Part shown: piece after piece, positions 15,419 to 21,599 of the stretch
How positions within the stretch are numbered: position 1 is the stretch's first letter
How the letters are laid out: each line of letters begins with the position of its first letter
From: CALKHT01 sp964511575
GTDB lineage: Bacteria; Planctomycetota; Phycisphaerae; Phycisphaerales; Phycisphaeraceae
Reading direction: 5' to 3'
Assembly: GCA_964511575.1 (NCBI GenBank)
Contig: CAZEFM010000064.1
Location: forward strand, 1 to 21,599
Length of the DNA stretch: 21,599 bases
The notes under the pieces: generated by a model
What the model was told of the DNA's origin: nothing
What the model saw: the letters and a program-made list of their open reading frames with translations, nothing else
The model's database searches: none
Translations under genes and position numbers: made by a program

Positions 15419-15910
15419 TCAACTGTGACACGAATTCAACAGTCGCACCAACTGGCGAATCGCGCCGAGGTGGTACGCATTGTGTGCCGTCATCGCGGCA
15501 AGCCCCACGACGTTGATGGCGGGCCATTCCTGCACCGGTTTGGCCCGGCTTTCCTGCAGCAGCGCGAGCACCGCATCGTAGGCCCGCCGCAACTCCGCCT
15601 TCTGCGTTTCCCACGCCTGCGTCGACGGTTCGGGTGTGGCGAAGCTCGATGCCCAATCGGCCGGCGGGTTCTCGCCTTGCAAACGCTCATGCGTCAGGTC
15701 GAGCGAGAAACGCAGATGCGCCACGTGCGCGGCAATCGTGTTCATGCCCGCAGCGGGGGCCACATACGCATCCACCACACTCACCGACTCGATCGAGGCG
15801 AACACCCCGGTGTTTGGCGTGGCATCCACAATCCACACCCACTCGCCCACCTTGCCTTCGAAGGTCTCGCGAAACTGATCGATCAGCGTGGGAATCAGGT
15901 CAACATTCAT
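15419..15910 (-). CDS. DinB-like protein (third, more divergent)
   Basis: This 163-residue protein has the DinB-like helical layout with His65 (AAHVAHLRFSLDL) and His143/His147 (TAHNAYHLGAIRQL) as the likely metal triad. It lacks the NHPAW and SxWRR blocks of the two downstream genes, so it is an older relative rather than a recent duplicate. GGGAGAG six bases before the ATG at 15910 is a strong ribosome-binding site. It follows the E1-like gene by 61 nt and has no obvious promoter of its own, so it may be read from the SAM-controlled operon. Confidence 0.82.
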   Translation of the reverse strand: MNVDLIPTLIDQFRETFEGKVGEWVWIVDATPNTGVFASIESVSVVDAYVAPAAGMNTIAAHVAHLRFSLDLTHERLQGENPPADWASSFATPEPSTQAWETQKAELRRAYDAVLALLQESRAKPVQEWPAINVVGLAAMTAHNAYHLGAIRQLVRLLNSCHS

Positions 15911-15971
15911 ACGTGACTCTCCCGGAAGTTGTCGTTGCGTTCCGCACGCTGGTCGCGATCAACGCTGATGT

Positions 15972-17087
15972 TTATGCGCCGACGTACTTCGCGTAGATGC
16001 TCTTGGCGGTGTTGGCCTCCTTGGTACCCTTGACGATCGCCCGGCCGTCCGTGAAGAGCGTCAGCTCGTAGGGGTTGCCGTTGTCGGTGATGTCCGCACG
16101 GAGCATGAACTTGTTGGCTTTCACCTGGCCGTGCGCCGCAAGGCGTTTGGCGATCTCATCAAAATCGAGCTTTTCGCCTTCGCTGAGCTTCTGGGTGAGT
16201 TGCACGGCGTTGCGGCCGCACAACGTCGTCGTGCCGCTGGCGAACTTGCCTTCGAGGAACTCGAACTGTCGTTGCTTGCAGCACGAGCAGTTGCCCACAT
16301 CGTAGGCCTTGGCGACCTTGAGCTGGCGGATCGTGTTCTCCCACACGTCGATGCTCAGCAGCGTCGAGCGCACCGCCTGGTAATTGCCGGTAAGGATCTT
16401 CAGCGCTTCAACACACTGGTAGTTGGCGATGATGGACACCACCGGCCCGATCACGCCCGCCGTGTCGCACGTCGGGTTCATGCCCGGCGGGGGCGCCTGT
16501 TCGAAGATGCAGCGCAGGCAGGGCGTTGCCGTGTTGGCGAGTTCCCACGGCGTCTCGGCGGCATCGCCTTCGTGGCTGTGCGGCAGAATCGCGTAGGTCA
16601 TCCCCGTCGTGCCCACCGCGCCGCCGTACACGTACGGAATCTTGTACTTCACCGCCACATCGTTGAGCAGGAAGCGCGTTTCGAAGTTGTCCAGGCCGTC
16701 GAGAATAATGTCGCAGTCCGCGGCCATCTTCTCCACGTTCGTGTGGTTCACATCGTCGATGAACGTGGTGACCTTCACCTGCGAGTTGATCTGCGCGATC
16801 TTGCGACGCGCGGCCTCGGCCTTGGGCACCGCGTTCTCCACGTCCGCCTCGTCAAAGAGAATCTGTCGCTGCAGGTTGGTCACTTCAATGAAGTCGCGGT
16901 CAGCGATGACCAGATGGCCTACCCCGGCGCGCGCGAGCATGTTGGCAATGACCGTCCCCAGCGCACCGCAGCCGCACACGAACACCTTCGCGTTCATCAG
17001 CTTGCGCTGCCCCTCCTCGCCGAAGCCCGGCAACAGCATCTGGCGGTGGTAGCGGTCGAGTTCGTTCTGCGTATTGATGGTGGTCAT
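15972..17087 (-). CDS. ThiF/MoeB/HesA-family E1-like adenylyltransferase
   Basis: This 371-residue cytoplasmic enzyme should adenylate the C-terminal glycine of the sulfur carrier encoded two genes upstream, preparing it for thiocarboxylate formation. RYHRQMLLPGFG (12-23) is the family N-terminus. The nucleotide loop is VCGCGALG (37-44). ADRDFIEVTNLQRQ (62-75) carries the Asp and Arg used in adenylation, and DGLDNFETR (130-138) follows. Two CxxC pairs (Cys190/193 and Cys267/270) should bind zinc, and PTCDTAGVIGP contains the mobile Cys207. The protein does not end in a rhodanese domain, as MoeZ or Uba4 do. Instead about 95 extra residues with LCGRNAVQL and an alpha/beta pattern follow the second CxxC. 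No strong Shine-Dalgarno precedes the ATG. The upstream NIL gene is 133 nt away with a repeat between. Confidence 0.92.
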   Translation of the reverse strand: MTTINTQNELDRYHRQMLLPGFGEEGQRKLMNAKVFVCGCGALGTVIANMLARAGVGHLVIADRDFIEVTNLQRQILFDEADVENAVPKAEAARRKIAQINSQVKVTTFIDDVNHTNVEKMAADCDIILDGLDNFETRFLLNDVAVKYKIPYVYGGAVGTTGMTYAILPHSHEGDAAETPWELANTATPCLRCIFEQAPPPGMNPTCDTAGVIGPVVSIIANYQCVEALKILTGNYQAVRSTLLSIDVWENTIRQLKVAKAYDVGNCSCCKQRQFEFLEGKFASGTTTLCGRNAVQLTQKLSEGEKLDFDEIAKRLAAHGQVKANKFMLRADITDNGNPYELTLFTDGRAIVKGTKEANTAKSIYAKYVGA

Positions 17088-17101
17088 GGTGTTGGCCGCA
17101 T

Positions 17102-17206
17102 ATGAACGCGGATAAACGCGGATCGTGAGGAGGTTGGTGGTGCGTGGTTAGTGGTTGTTAATTGCAACAGGGTCGGATGCATCCATCTGTGTTCATCCGC
17201 GATTAT
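17102..17206. repeat. Inverted-repeat element, degraded copy
   Basis: ATGAACGCGGATAAACGCG... at 17102-17123 and its inverted partner at 17185-17206 match at 17 of 22 positions. They lie in the gap between the NIL and E1-like genes. The core words (TTCATCCGCG, ATCCGCG) are shared with the better-preserved element at 12851-12984. In the transcript it would form a hairpin between two operon genes. Confidence 0.65.
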
Positions 17207-17220
17207 CTGCGGCTTAAACA

Positions 17221-17475
17221 CTACCCCGCGACGAGGCTCCCGCCTTCGACCGGGTCGACCTTGACGCCCAGTTCGATGAGGTATTTCAACGCTGCTTCGA
17301 CTTCGTTTTCCTCGCCGCTGAAGAGCACCGCCATGATGCCGATGTCCTTCTGCACGCTTGCCTGACGGATGTCGAAGACAACGTTGGGGTACTTGTTTGA
17401 CATCTTCCAGAGGCAGGGCTCGTTCTGATGCCCACCTTCAAACGTCAGCCAGCATTTACGCGTTGTTTCAGGCAT
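17221..17475 (-). CDS. NIL-domain protein
   Basis: This 84-residue protein consists of a single NIL domain, the small ferredoxin-like fold also found at the C-terminus of the methionine importer ATPase MetN. Stand-alone or ferredoxin-fused NIL proteins occur in homocysteine biosynthesis clusters, including the Methanosarcina pathway from aspartate semialdehyde. The CWLTFEGGHQNEPCLWKMSN opening, VVFDIRQASVQ and MAVLFSGEENEVEAALKYL follow the family pattern. It has no iron-sulfur cluster motif. Cys8 and Cys21 are the only cysteines. In MetN the domain senses methionine, so this one could bind methionine or assist sulfur transfer; neither role is proven. It lies between the carrier and E1 genes. 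Confidence 0.85.
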   Translation of the reverse strand: MPETTRKCWLTFEGGHQNEPCLWKMSNKYPNVVFDIRQASVQKDIGIMAVLFSGEENEVEAALKYLIELGVKVDPVEGGSLVAG

Positions 17476-17497
17476 GGATTTTTCGAAGTTTGATGTT

Positions 17498-17570
17498 CAA
17501 AGTTGAAGGCAGGGGAGCTGATAGCTCATAGCTCAAAACCCAATAATCCAAAGTTGCATGTTCAACTTTG
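17498..17570. repeat. Short inverted/direct repeats between sulfur-carrier and NIL genes
   Basis: CAAAGTTGAA at 17498-17507 has a perfect inverted copy at 17561-17570. A further CAAAGTTG at 17549-17556 can pair locally with 17563-17570 across a six-base loop. Between them ATAGCTC occurs twice in tandem. This AT-richer spacer stands out against the GC-rich genes. Confidence 0.6.
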
Positions 17571-17589
17571 CACTTGGAGTTTTCCTCGC

Positions 17590-17865
17590 TCAACCTCCCG
17601 CGATGGCGGGGACGATGGACACTTCATCGCCTTCCTTCAGCGCGGTGTCGAGATTGTCCATGAAGCGGATGTCTTCATCGTTCACGTAGACGTTGATGAA
17701 GCGGTTCAGTTCGTTTTCGTTGGCGTAGAGGCGCTTGCCCAGCTCGGGGTACCGCGTGGTAAGCGTGTTGAGCACCTCGCGAACGGAGCCGCCCTGCAAC
17801 GTGACGGTTTCCTGGTTGTCGACCTGCGGCCGCAGGGCGGTGGGAATGCTGATGGTCACGGACAT
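17590..17865 (-). CDS. ThiS/MoaD-type sulfur carrier protein
   Basis: This 91-residue beta-grasp protein ends in AIAGG, the exposed Gly-Gly tail that an E1-like enzyme adenylates and converts to a thiocarboxylate. The central LQGGSVREVLNTLTTRYPELG and the final ALKEGDEVSIVPAIAGG are classic MoaD/ThiS features. INVYVNDEDIRFMDNLDT resembles CysO and related carriers used for amino-acid sulfur, more than molybdopterin MoaD. AGGAG eight bases before the ATG is a strong ribosome-binding site. The gene lies 38 nt after the threonine synthase-like gene, so co-expression under the SAM riboswitch is nearly certain. No JAMM metalloprotease, which would trim extra C-terminal residues, is needed here because the Gly-Gly is already terminal. 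Confidence 0.93.
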   Translation of the reverse strand: MSVTISIPTALRPQVDNQETVTLQGGSVREVLNTLTTRYPELGKRLYANENELNRFINVYVNDEDIRFMDNLDTALKEGDEVSIVPAIAGG

Positions 17866-17903
17866 TGTCGAATCTCCTGTAGCGTCGAACTGCGTGGGCG
17901 GTT

Positions 17904-19172
17904 TTATGCGTTCACCTGCGTCGCGGGCGCAGCCGCCTTTTCCTTGATTTCATCCACGATCACGTCGAACTCCGCCAGCTTGGCGTTGATCACCGGGGCG
18001 GCGGCGAACTGGCCCTGCATCACCTCGATGGTCTTGAGCCCGTTGCCCGTGATGCACACGCAGATGGACTCGTCGCGGGGGATGCGGCCATCCTGAATGA
18101 GCTTGATCGCGCTGGCGAGCGTCGCGCCGCCGGCGGGCTCGGTGAAGATGCCCTCGGTGCGCGCCAGGAGCTTGATCGCATCGACGATCTCACCGTCCGT
18201 CGCCGAAGCGCCGTAGCCGCCCGATTCCTTCACCACCTTGATGACATAGTAGCCGTCCGCCGGGTTGCCGATGGCGATCGACTTGGCGAGCGTGTTGGGC
18301 TTCTGCGGGTGGAAGAGCTCGGCGTTCTCCTCGATCGCCTTCACCACCGGGTTGCAGCCCGCCGCCTGGGCGCCGTACATCTTCGGCTTGTTATCGTCGA
18401 CGATGCCCAGCGTGATGAACTCCTGATACGCCTTCCAGATCTTGGGCAGGATCGTTCCGCCGGCGACGGGCACCACCGTGTGCTGCGGCAGCTTCCAGCC
18501 CATCTGCTCGGCGATTTCGAAGCCGTGCGTCTTGGCGCCTTCGGTGTAGAAGGGGCGCAGGTTGACGTTGACGATCGCCCAGCCGTACTTGTCGGCGATC
18601 TGCGAGCACAGGCGGTTCACATCGTCGTAGTTGCCGCGGATCTTGATCATGCGCGGGCTGAACACCTGCGAGCCGATGATCTTGCCCTCTTCCAGATCGT
18701 GCGGAATCATCACGAACGCGGTGAGGCCCGCCTTGGCGGCATGGGCGGCCACCGAATGGGCAAGGTTGCCCGTCGAGGCGCAGCCGACCGTGTCGAAGCC
18801 GAACTCGATCGCCTTGGTCAGCGCCACCGCCACCACGCGGTCCTTGTAGGAAAACGTGGGGTAGTTGGTCGAGTCGTCCTTGATGTACAGTTCCTTGACA
18901 CCCAGCTCGGCGGCGAGGTTGTCCGCCTTGATCAGCGGCGTGAAGCCCGAGTTGAGCCCGACGCGCGGCTCACCCTCGATCGGCAGCAGGTCGCGGTAGC
19001 GCCAGATCGACCGCGGGCCCGCCTCGATCGAGGCGCGGGTCACCTTGCCCTGCATCGCGGCGTAGTCGTATGCCACCTCCACCGGACCGAAGTCGTGATC
19101 ACACACGGTGCGCGGCTCGATGGCGTACTCCGCCCCACATTCCTTGCATCGCAGACTGCTGACGTAGCTCAT
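17904..19172 (-). CDS. thrC: Threonine synthase-like PLP enzyme, first gene of SAM-regulated operon
   Basis: This 422-residue fold-type II PLP enzyme of the threonine synthase family normally turns O-phosphohomoserine into threonine. The N-terminus has a short zinc-ribbon-like segment with Cys9, Cys12 and Cys24, but the expected fourth Cys is replaced in VCDHDFGP. Lys110 in TNYPTFSYKDRVV binds PLP. GCASTGNLAHSVAAHAAKAG is the phosphate/carboxylate loop, and VPVAGGTILPK and CITGNGLKT complete the cofactor site. ATG 19172 is fixed by AAAGGA six bases upstream; an in-frame GTG at 19187 would cover that site. Because a SAM-I riboswitch governs it and a sulfur carrier, NIL and E1 gene follow, it may instead condense carrier-borne sulfur with O-phosphohomoserine to give homocysteine. 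That alternative is inferred. Confidence 0.88.
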   Translation of the reverse strand: MSYVSSLRCKECGAEYAIEPRTVCDHDFGPVEVAYDYAAMQGKVTRASIEAGPRSIWRYRDLLPIEGEPRVGLNSGFTPLIKADNLAAELGVKELYIKDDSTNYPTFSYKDRVVAVALTKAIEFGFDTVGCASTGNLAHSVAAHAAKAGLTAFVMIPHDLEEGKIIGSQVFSPRMIKIRGNYDDVNRLCSQIADKYGWAIVNVNLRPFYTEGAKTHGFEIAEQMGWKLPQHTVVPVAGGTILPKIWKAYQEFITLGIVDDNKPKMYGAQAAGCNPVVKAIEENAELFHPQKPNTLAKSIAIGNPADGYYVIKVVKESGGYGASATDGEIVDAIKLLARTEGIFTEPAGGATLASAIKLIQDGRIPRDESICVCITGNGLKTIEVMQGQFAAAPVINAKLAEFDVIVDEIKEKAAAPATQVNA

Positions 19173-19257
19173 GCTTGATCCTTTCACCCCGGAGTTCCCC
19201 GCCCAACGGCGGCGCTCGCCGAAAAACGCGACAAGTCGCGGCGCTTCATGGGGTCAT

Positions 19258-19292
19258 AAAAAAACCCCGTCTCATCGCAGGATAAGAAGGGG
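19258..19292 (-). terminator. Riboswitch-controlled intrinsic terminator
   Basis: Read on the minus strand, CCCC-T-TCTTATC pairs with GATGAGA-C-GGGG around a CTGC loop, followed by seven T. Its 5' arm is the same CTTCTTATC segment (19281-19289) that can pair with GATAAGAAG (19322-19330), the 3' strand of aptamer helix P1. Antiterminator and terminator are therefore mutually exclusive, so SAM binding should favour termination. Confidence 0.9.
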
Positions 19293-19324
19293 CGTGGCTT
19301 CCGCAAGGGGGGTTGGAGCCGCTT

Positions 19325-19451
19325 CTTATCTTTCCCCGTCGGCCGCAGGGCCGAACAGGGTGGGAGTTCGCACCATTTCCCGCGTCGGCAAGCCGGCACG
19401 GGCGGTTGCGGTGGCGTCATCGGGCCCAGTCCCTCAGCCACTCGCGATAAG
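19325..19451 (-). promoter_or_regulatory. SAM-I (S-box) riboswitch aptamer
   Basis: All conserved blocks occur in order on the minus strand. P1 is CTTATC (19446-19451) with GATAAG (19325-19330). A GTGGC/GCCAC P2 encloses GAGGGACTGGGCCCGATGA. Then come CGCAACC, a P3 hairpin, and the GGTGCGAACTCCCACC P4 region, with GGGGAAAGATAAG as the closing J4/1-P1 segment. The aptamer begins about 20 nt after the predicted transcription start and precedes the thrC-like gene by about 150 nt. SAM-I riboswitches almost always control methionine, homocysteine, cysteine or SAM synthesis and transport. Confidence 0.94.
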
Positions 19452-19479
19452 TCGCGCGTATGAAATTGTCAGACCTGAT

Positions 19480-19508
19480 AGAATACCGCAGACCACTTTT
19501 GCGGTCAA
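19480..19508 (-). promoter_or_regulatory. Sigma-70 promoter of the SAM-regulated operon
   Basis: On the minus strand, TTGACC (19503-19508), a 17-bp spacer and TATTCT (19480-19485) form a good housekeeping promoter. Transcription would start near 19473, just ahead of the riboswitch aptamer. It overlaps the leader of the divergent DUF4240 gene. Confidence 0.8.
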
Positions 19509-19557
19509 TCGGCTGCCCCCTTGCCTGCCCATGGCACTTCTCATATGCGAGGAAACG

Positions 19558-20016
19558 ATGGACGAGCCAGCATTCTGGGATATCATCGCGAAATTCGATT
19601 GGGACAGCACGGGCGACGATGAGGCTGTCATTGCCCCCGCCGTGAGTGCGCTCACGAAGTACGATCCCATGGAGATCGAGCAGTTTGAGGACATCCTCGC
19701 GGCGAAGCTCCACGCCCTCGACACCGAGGCCCATGCCCGACAGACGGGCGAGTTCGCCTGGCAAGGGGATGAGGACGGCTTCTCGCCGGACCTGTTCCTC
19801 TACCAGCGATGCTGCGTGGTCGCCAACGGTCGGGCGCTATACGACGAGGTGGTCGCCGATCCGTCGAAAATGCCAAAGGATGTGGAGTTCGAAGCGCTGC
19901 TCTACGTTGCGGCGAATGCCTACGAACGTCGGACAGGCGAGCCGTTCGACTATGTCCCATCGCTGAACTATGAGACGTTCAGCAACCAGGCGGGCTGGAC
20001 TGGACAAACGTTGTAA
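19558..20016 (+). CDS. DUF4240-domain protein
   Basis: This 152-residue acidic soluble protein matches the pattern of DUF4240. MDEPAFWDIIAKFDWD opens it, a helical segment with EIEQFEDILAAKLHALDTEA follows, and DGFSPDLFLYQRCCVVANGRALYDEVVADP is the conserved centre. Its biochemical role is unknown; the domain is scattered in actinobacteria and other phyla, often alone. ATG 19558 is selected because it begins exactly at the domain and GGA stands four bases upstream; an in-frame ATG at 19531 lacks such a site. It is divergent from the thrC-like operon, with the two 5' regions overlapping. The hairpin at 20149-20172 could terminate it as well as rpsG. Confidence 0.8.
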   Translation: MDEPAFWDIIAKFDWDSTGDDEAVIAPAVSALTKYDPMEIEQFEDILAAKLHALDTEAHARQTGEFAWQGDEDGFSPDLFLYQRCCVVANGRALYDEVVADPSKMPKDVEFEALLYVAANAYERRTGEPFDYVPSLNYETFSNQAGWTGQTL

Positions 20017-20140
20017 TTCCCTGTTAGACGCATGCCGAAAACGGAACCAGCCGAGGCAAACACCATCGTACCCGGCTGACCGTCGCAACGCTGGCCATAC
20101 TGTCGTGCACCATTCCAGCGCGACCCCGGTCGAAACAGGT

Positions 20141-20172
20141 CCATAATAAAACCCGCTCTTGCGAGCGGGTTT
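20141..20172 (-). terminator. Terminator of rpsL-rpsG, probably bidirectional
   Basis: A perfect 10-bp stem (AAACCCGCTC / GAGCGGGTTT) has a GCAA tetraloop in the minus-strand transcript and continues as TTTTATTAT. On the plus strand the same hairpin is followed by a weaker T-containing stretch and could end the DUF4240 transcript. It lies 36 nt past the rpsG stop, so no fusA or tuf follows in this transcript. Confidence 0.9.
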
Positions 20173-20208
20173 GTTGCATTTTCCCTTGGCCCTTGGCCGC
20201 TGCTTACC

Positions 20209-20685
20209 TCACCACGCGAAGTGGGCGAAGGCCTTGTTGGCTTCGGCCATGCGGTGGGTCTGCTCGCGGGTCTGGACGGCCTTGCCTTCGTTGTTGGCGG
20301 CGTCCATGAGTTCGCGGCCGAGTCGCATGTGCATCGGCTTGCCGCGATCGCTGCGGGCGGCCTGGATGATCCAGCGGAACGCCAAGCTCTGCTGACGGCG
20401 GGGCTTGACGTGCATCGGCACCTGATAGTTGGCACCGCCGACACGCTTGGAACGCACTTCGACGTTCGGCTTCACGTTGTGGACCGCACGCTCGAAGATC
20501 TCCAGCGCCGAGGGGTCGCCCTTGGTGCGCTTCTCGATTTCGTCGAACGCCTTGTAGACGACGCGCTGCGCCACCGACTTCTTCCCGCCATACATCAGGC
20601 AGTTGATGAAGCGGGAGAGCACCTTGCTGTTGTAACGGGGATCGCCGACGAGCTGGTCCTCGGCTTTGGTCATACGTCCGGCCAT
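20209..20685 (-). CDS. rpsG: 30S ribosomal protein S7
   Basis: S7 (158 residues) is a primary 16S rRNA-binding protein that nucleates assembly of the 30S head and contacts tRNA at the E site. VGDPRYNSKVLSRFINCLMYGGKKSVAQ, RRVGG-type ANYQVPMHV and the C-terminal EANKAFAHFAW are characteristic. The length is normal. AAGGA about ten bases upstream supports ATG 20685. It is the second gene after rpsL, separated by 151 nt of hairpin-rich spacer, and is followed by a terminator. The usual downstream partners fusA and tufA are absent, so the str operon is split in this genome. Confidence 0.97.
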   Translation of the reverse strand: MAGRMTKAEDQLVGDPRYNSKVLSRFINCLMYGGKKSVAQRVVYKAFDEIEKRTKGDPSALEIFERAVHNVKPNVEVRSKRVGGANYQVPMHVKPRRQQSLAFRWIIQAARSDRGKPMHMRLGRELMDAANNEGKAVQTREQTHRMAEANKAFAHFAW

Positions 20686-20836
20686 GAGTCACATTCCTTT
20701 TCGCGGCGGCTCATCCATCCCGAACCGTTCGGGATCCTGTTCACCCGTGTCGCACGGTGCGACGGGTTACTTGCCGCCGGGGCTAATAGGGGGGACCCAT
20801 CCACCGGGTGAATGGGCCTTGTCAGTCGAAGATAAT
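20686..20836 (-). promoter_or_regulatory. Structured rpsL-rpsG intercistronic region
   Basis: Three consecutive hairpins fill this spacer: ATCCCGAA/TTCGGGAT (20717-20735), the GTCGCAC/GTGCGAC stem with ACCC/GGGT base (20743-20767), and a CCCAT..CACC/GGTG..ATGGG stem (about 20795-20815). In Escherichia coli, S7 binds the equivalent intercistronic region to repress its own translation. A similar role is plausible here but rests on position and structure only. Confidence 0.45.
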
Positions 20837-21208
<372 letters not shown>

Positions 21209-21285
21209 AACGGTCCTCGGGAAAATCCAGTCATCAGCGGGCATTCGGCCCGCCGACAGGCTTCTCGCAAAAAGTCGAGCGGAGC

Positions 21286-21315
21286 AGTATAGCCGGGATG
21301 GGGGCGCCGTTGCAA
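21286..21315 (-). promoter_or_regulatory. Sigma-70 promoter of rpsL-rpsG
   Basis: On the minus strand TTGCAA (21310-21315), an 18-bp spacer and TATACT (21286-21291) form the promoter. The start near 21279 leaves a leader of about 70 nt that contains a 6-bp GC hairpin (GCGGGC/GCCCGC, 21237-21253). Upstream of this promoter, 21316-21599, I see no supported gene; the open frame ending at 21597 has no ribosome-binding site or recognisable protein pattern. Confidence 0.8.
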
Positions 21316-21599
21316 ATGCGATTGCCCGGTTTCCCGCCCCGGCCAGCCCAAAGCCAGGGGATAGCCATCCCCCGGGCCGAAAACACCACCTCGCATGCGG
21401 CAAAATGGCAAAACAGGATGCATGCCCACTGCACAACCGCACGTAGCCCGCCAGACCCATCATCCGTTCGTCCGCCCCATACGATCTCCGAACGAAACCC
21501 CTCGTCAGACACGACGGTAGGGGGATGTCAACAGATGTCCGACACGAATGCCATTAACTTAAGCCGTAACTCCGTGCTGAGGCGCGCTTTACGGTGAAA

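Noticed and set aside
14382..15910. DNA polymerase IV (dinB) genes
   Set aside because: The proteins are about 160 residues with a three-His bundle; they belong to the DinB/YfiT metal-binding family, which only shares the name.
16131..17105. Plus-strand open frame opposite the E1-like gene
   Set aside because: Arg/His/Val-rich shadow with no domain; the opposite strand is unambiguous.
19325..19451. Cobalamin riboswitch
   Set aside because: The GGTGCGAA segment first suggested it, but the full order of blocks, including GAGGGACTGG, GATGA, CGCAACC and P1 CTTATC/GATAAG, is that of SAM-I.
21298..21597. Plus-strand open frame at the right edge
   Set aside because: No ribosome-binding site, low-complexity composition, and it overlaps the rpsL promoter in antisense orientation.

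Overview
This GC-rich, densely packed bacterial segment most resembles a member of the Planctomycetota, probably a Phycisphaerae-like lineage. That placement is inferred from the unusual glutamyl-tRNA synthetase architecture, the atypical Nramp-like transporter, a murG outside any division/cell-wall cluster, and a short rpsL-rpsG unit without fusA. It was not tested by phylogeny. No insertion sequence, prophage, CRISPR array, tRNA or rRNA gene was recognised.

Layout. Positions 1-6030 hold a tandem octamer repeat, then gltX (+), a coiled-coil protein of unknown function (-), a NIF3-family protein (+) and a divergent Nramp-family transporter (+). Positions 6036-9546 carry three minus-strand genes: a class I methyltransferase, murG and a lipoprotein-type aldose 1-epimerase. 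Positions 9841-12840 hold a plus-strand membrane-anchored P-loop NTPase and an outer-membrane porin-like protein. The porin-like gene has a sigma-54-type promoter in front and a strong intrinsic terminator behind. Positions 13000-15910 (-) carry a class V cysteine desulfurase-like enzyme and three DinB-family genes.

The centrepiece is 15972-19508 on the minus strand. A sigma-70 promoter is followed by a complete SAM-I (S-box) riboswitch with a mutually exclusive antiterminator and terminator. Behind it lie a threonine synthase-like gene, a ThiS/MoaD-type sulfur carrier ending in Gly-Gly, a NIL-domain protein and a ThiF/MoeB/HesA-type E1 enzyme; the DinB genes may be read through from it. SAM control together with a protein-thiocarboxylate cassette points to homocysteine/methionine synthesis using sulfur delivered on a carrier protein. 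The threonine synthase-like enzyme is the obvious candidate for the step that accepts the sulfur. This assignment is inference, but the riboswitch and gene content are directly visible.

The right end carries a DUF4240 protein (+) and rpsL-rpsG (-) with a clear promoter and shared hairpin terminator. S12 naturally has Arg at position 88, the site where K88R gives streptomycin resistance in other bacteria.

Several genes (gltX, NIF3, methyltransferase, murG) have a -10-like hexamer ending only 6-9 nt before the start codon and no Shine-Dalgarno sequence, which suggests leaderless transcripts. Others (ThiS-like, two DinB genes, porin, rpsG, rpsL, thrC-like) have good ribosome-binding sites.
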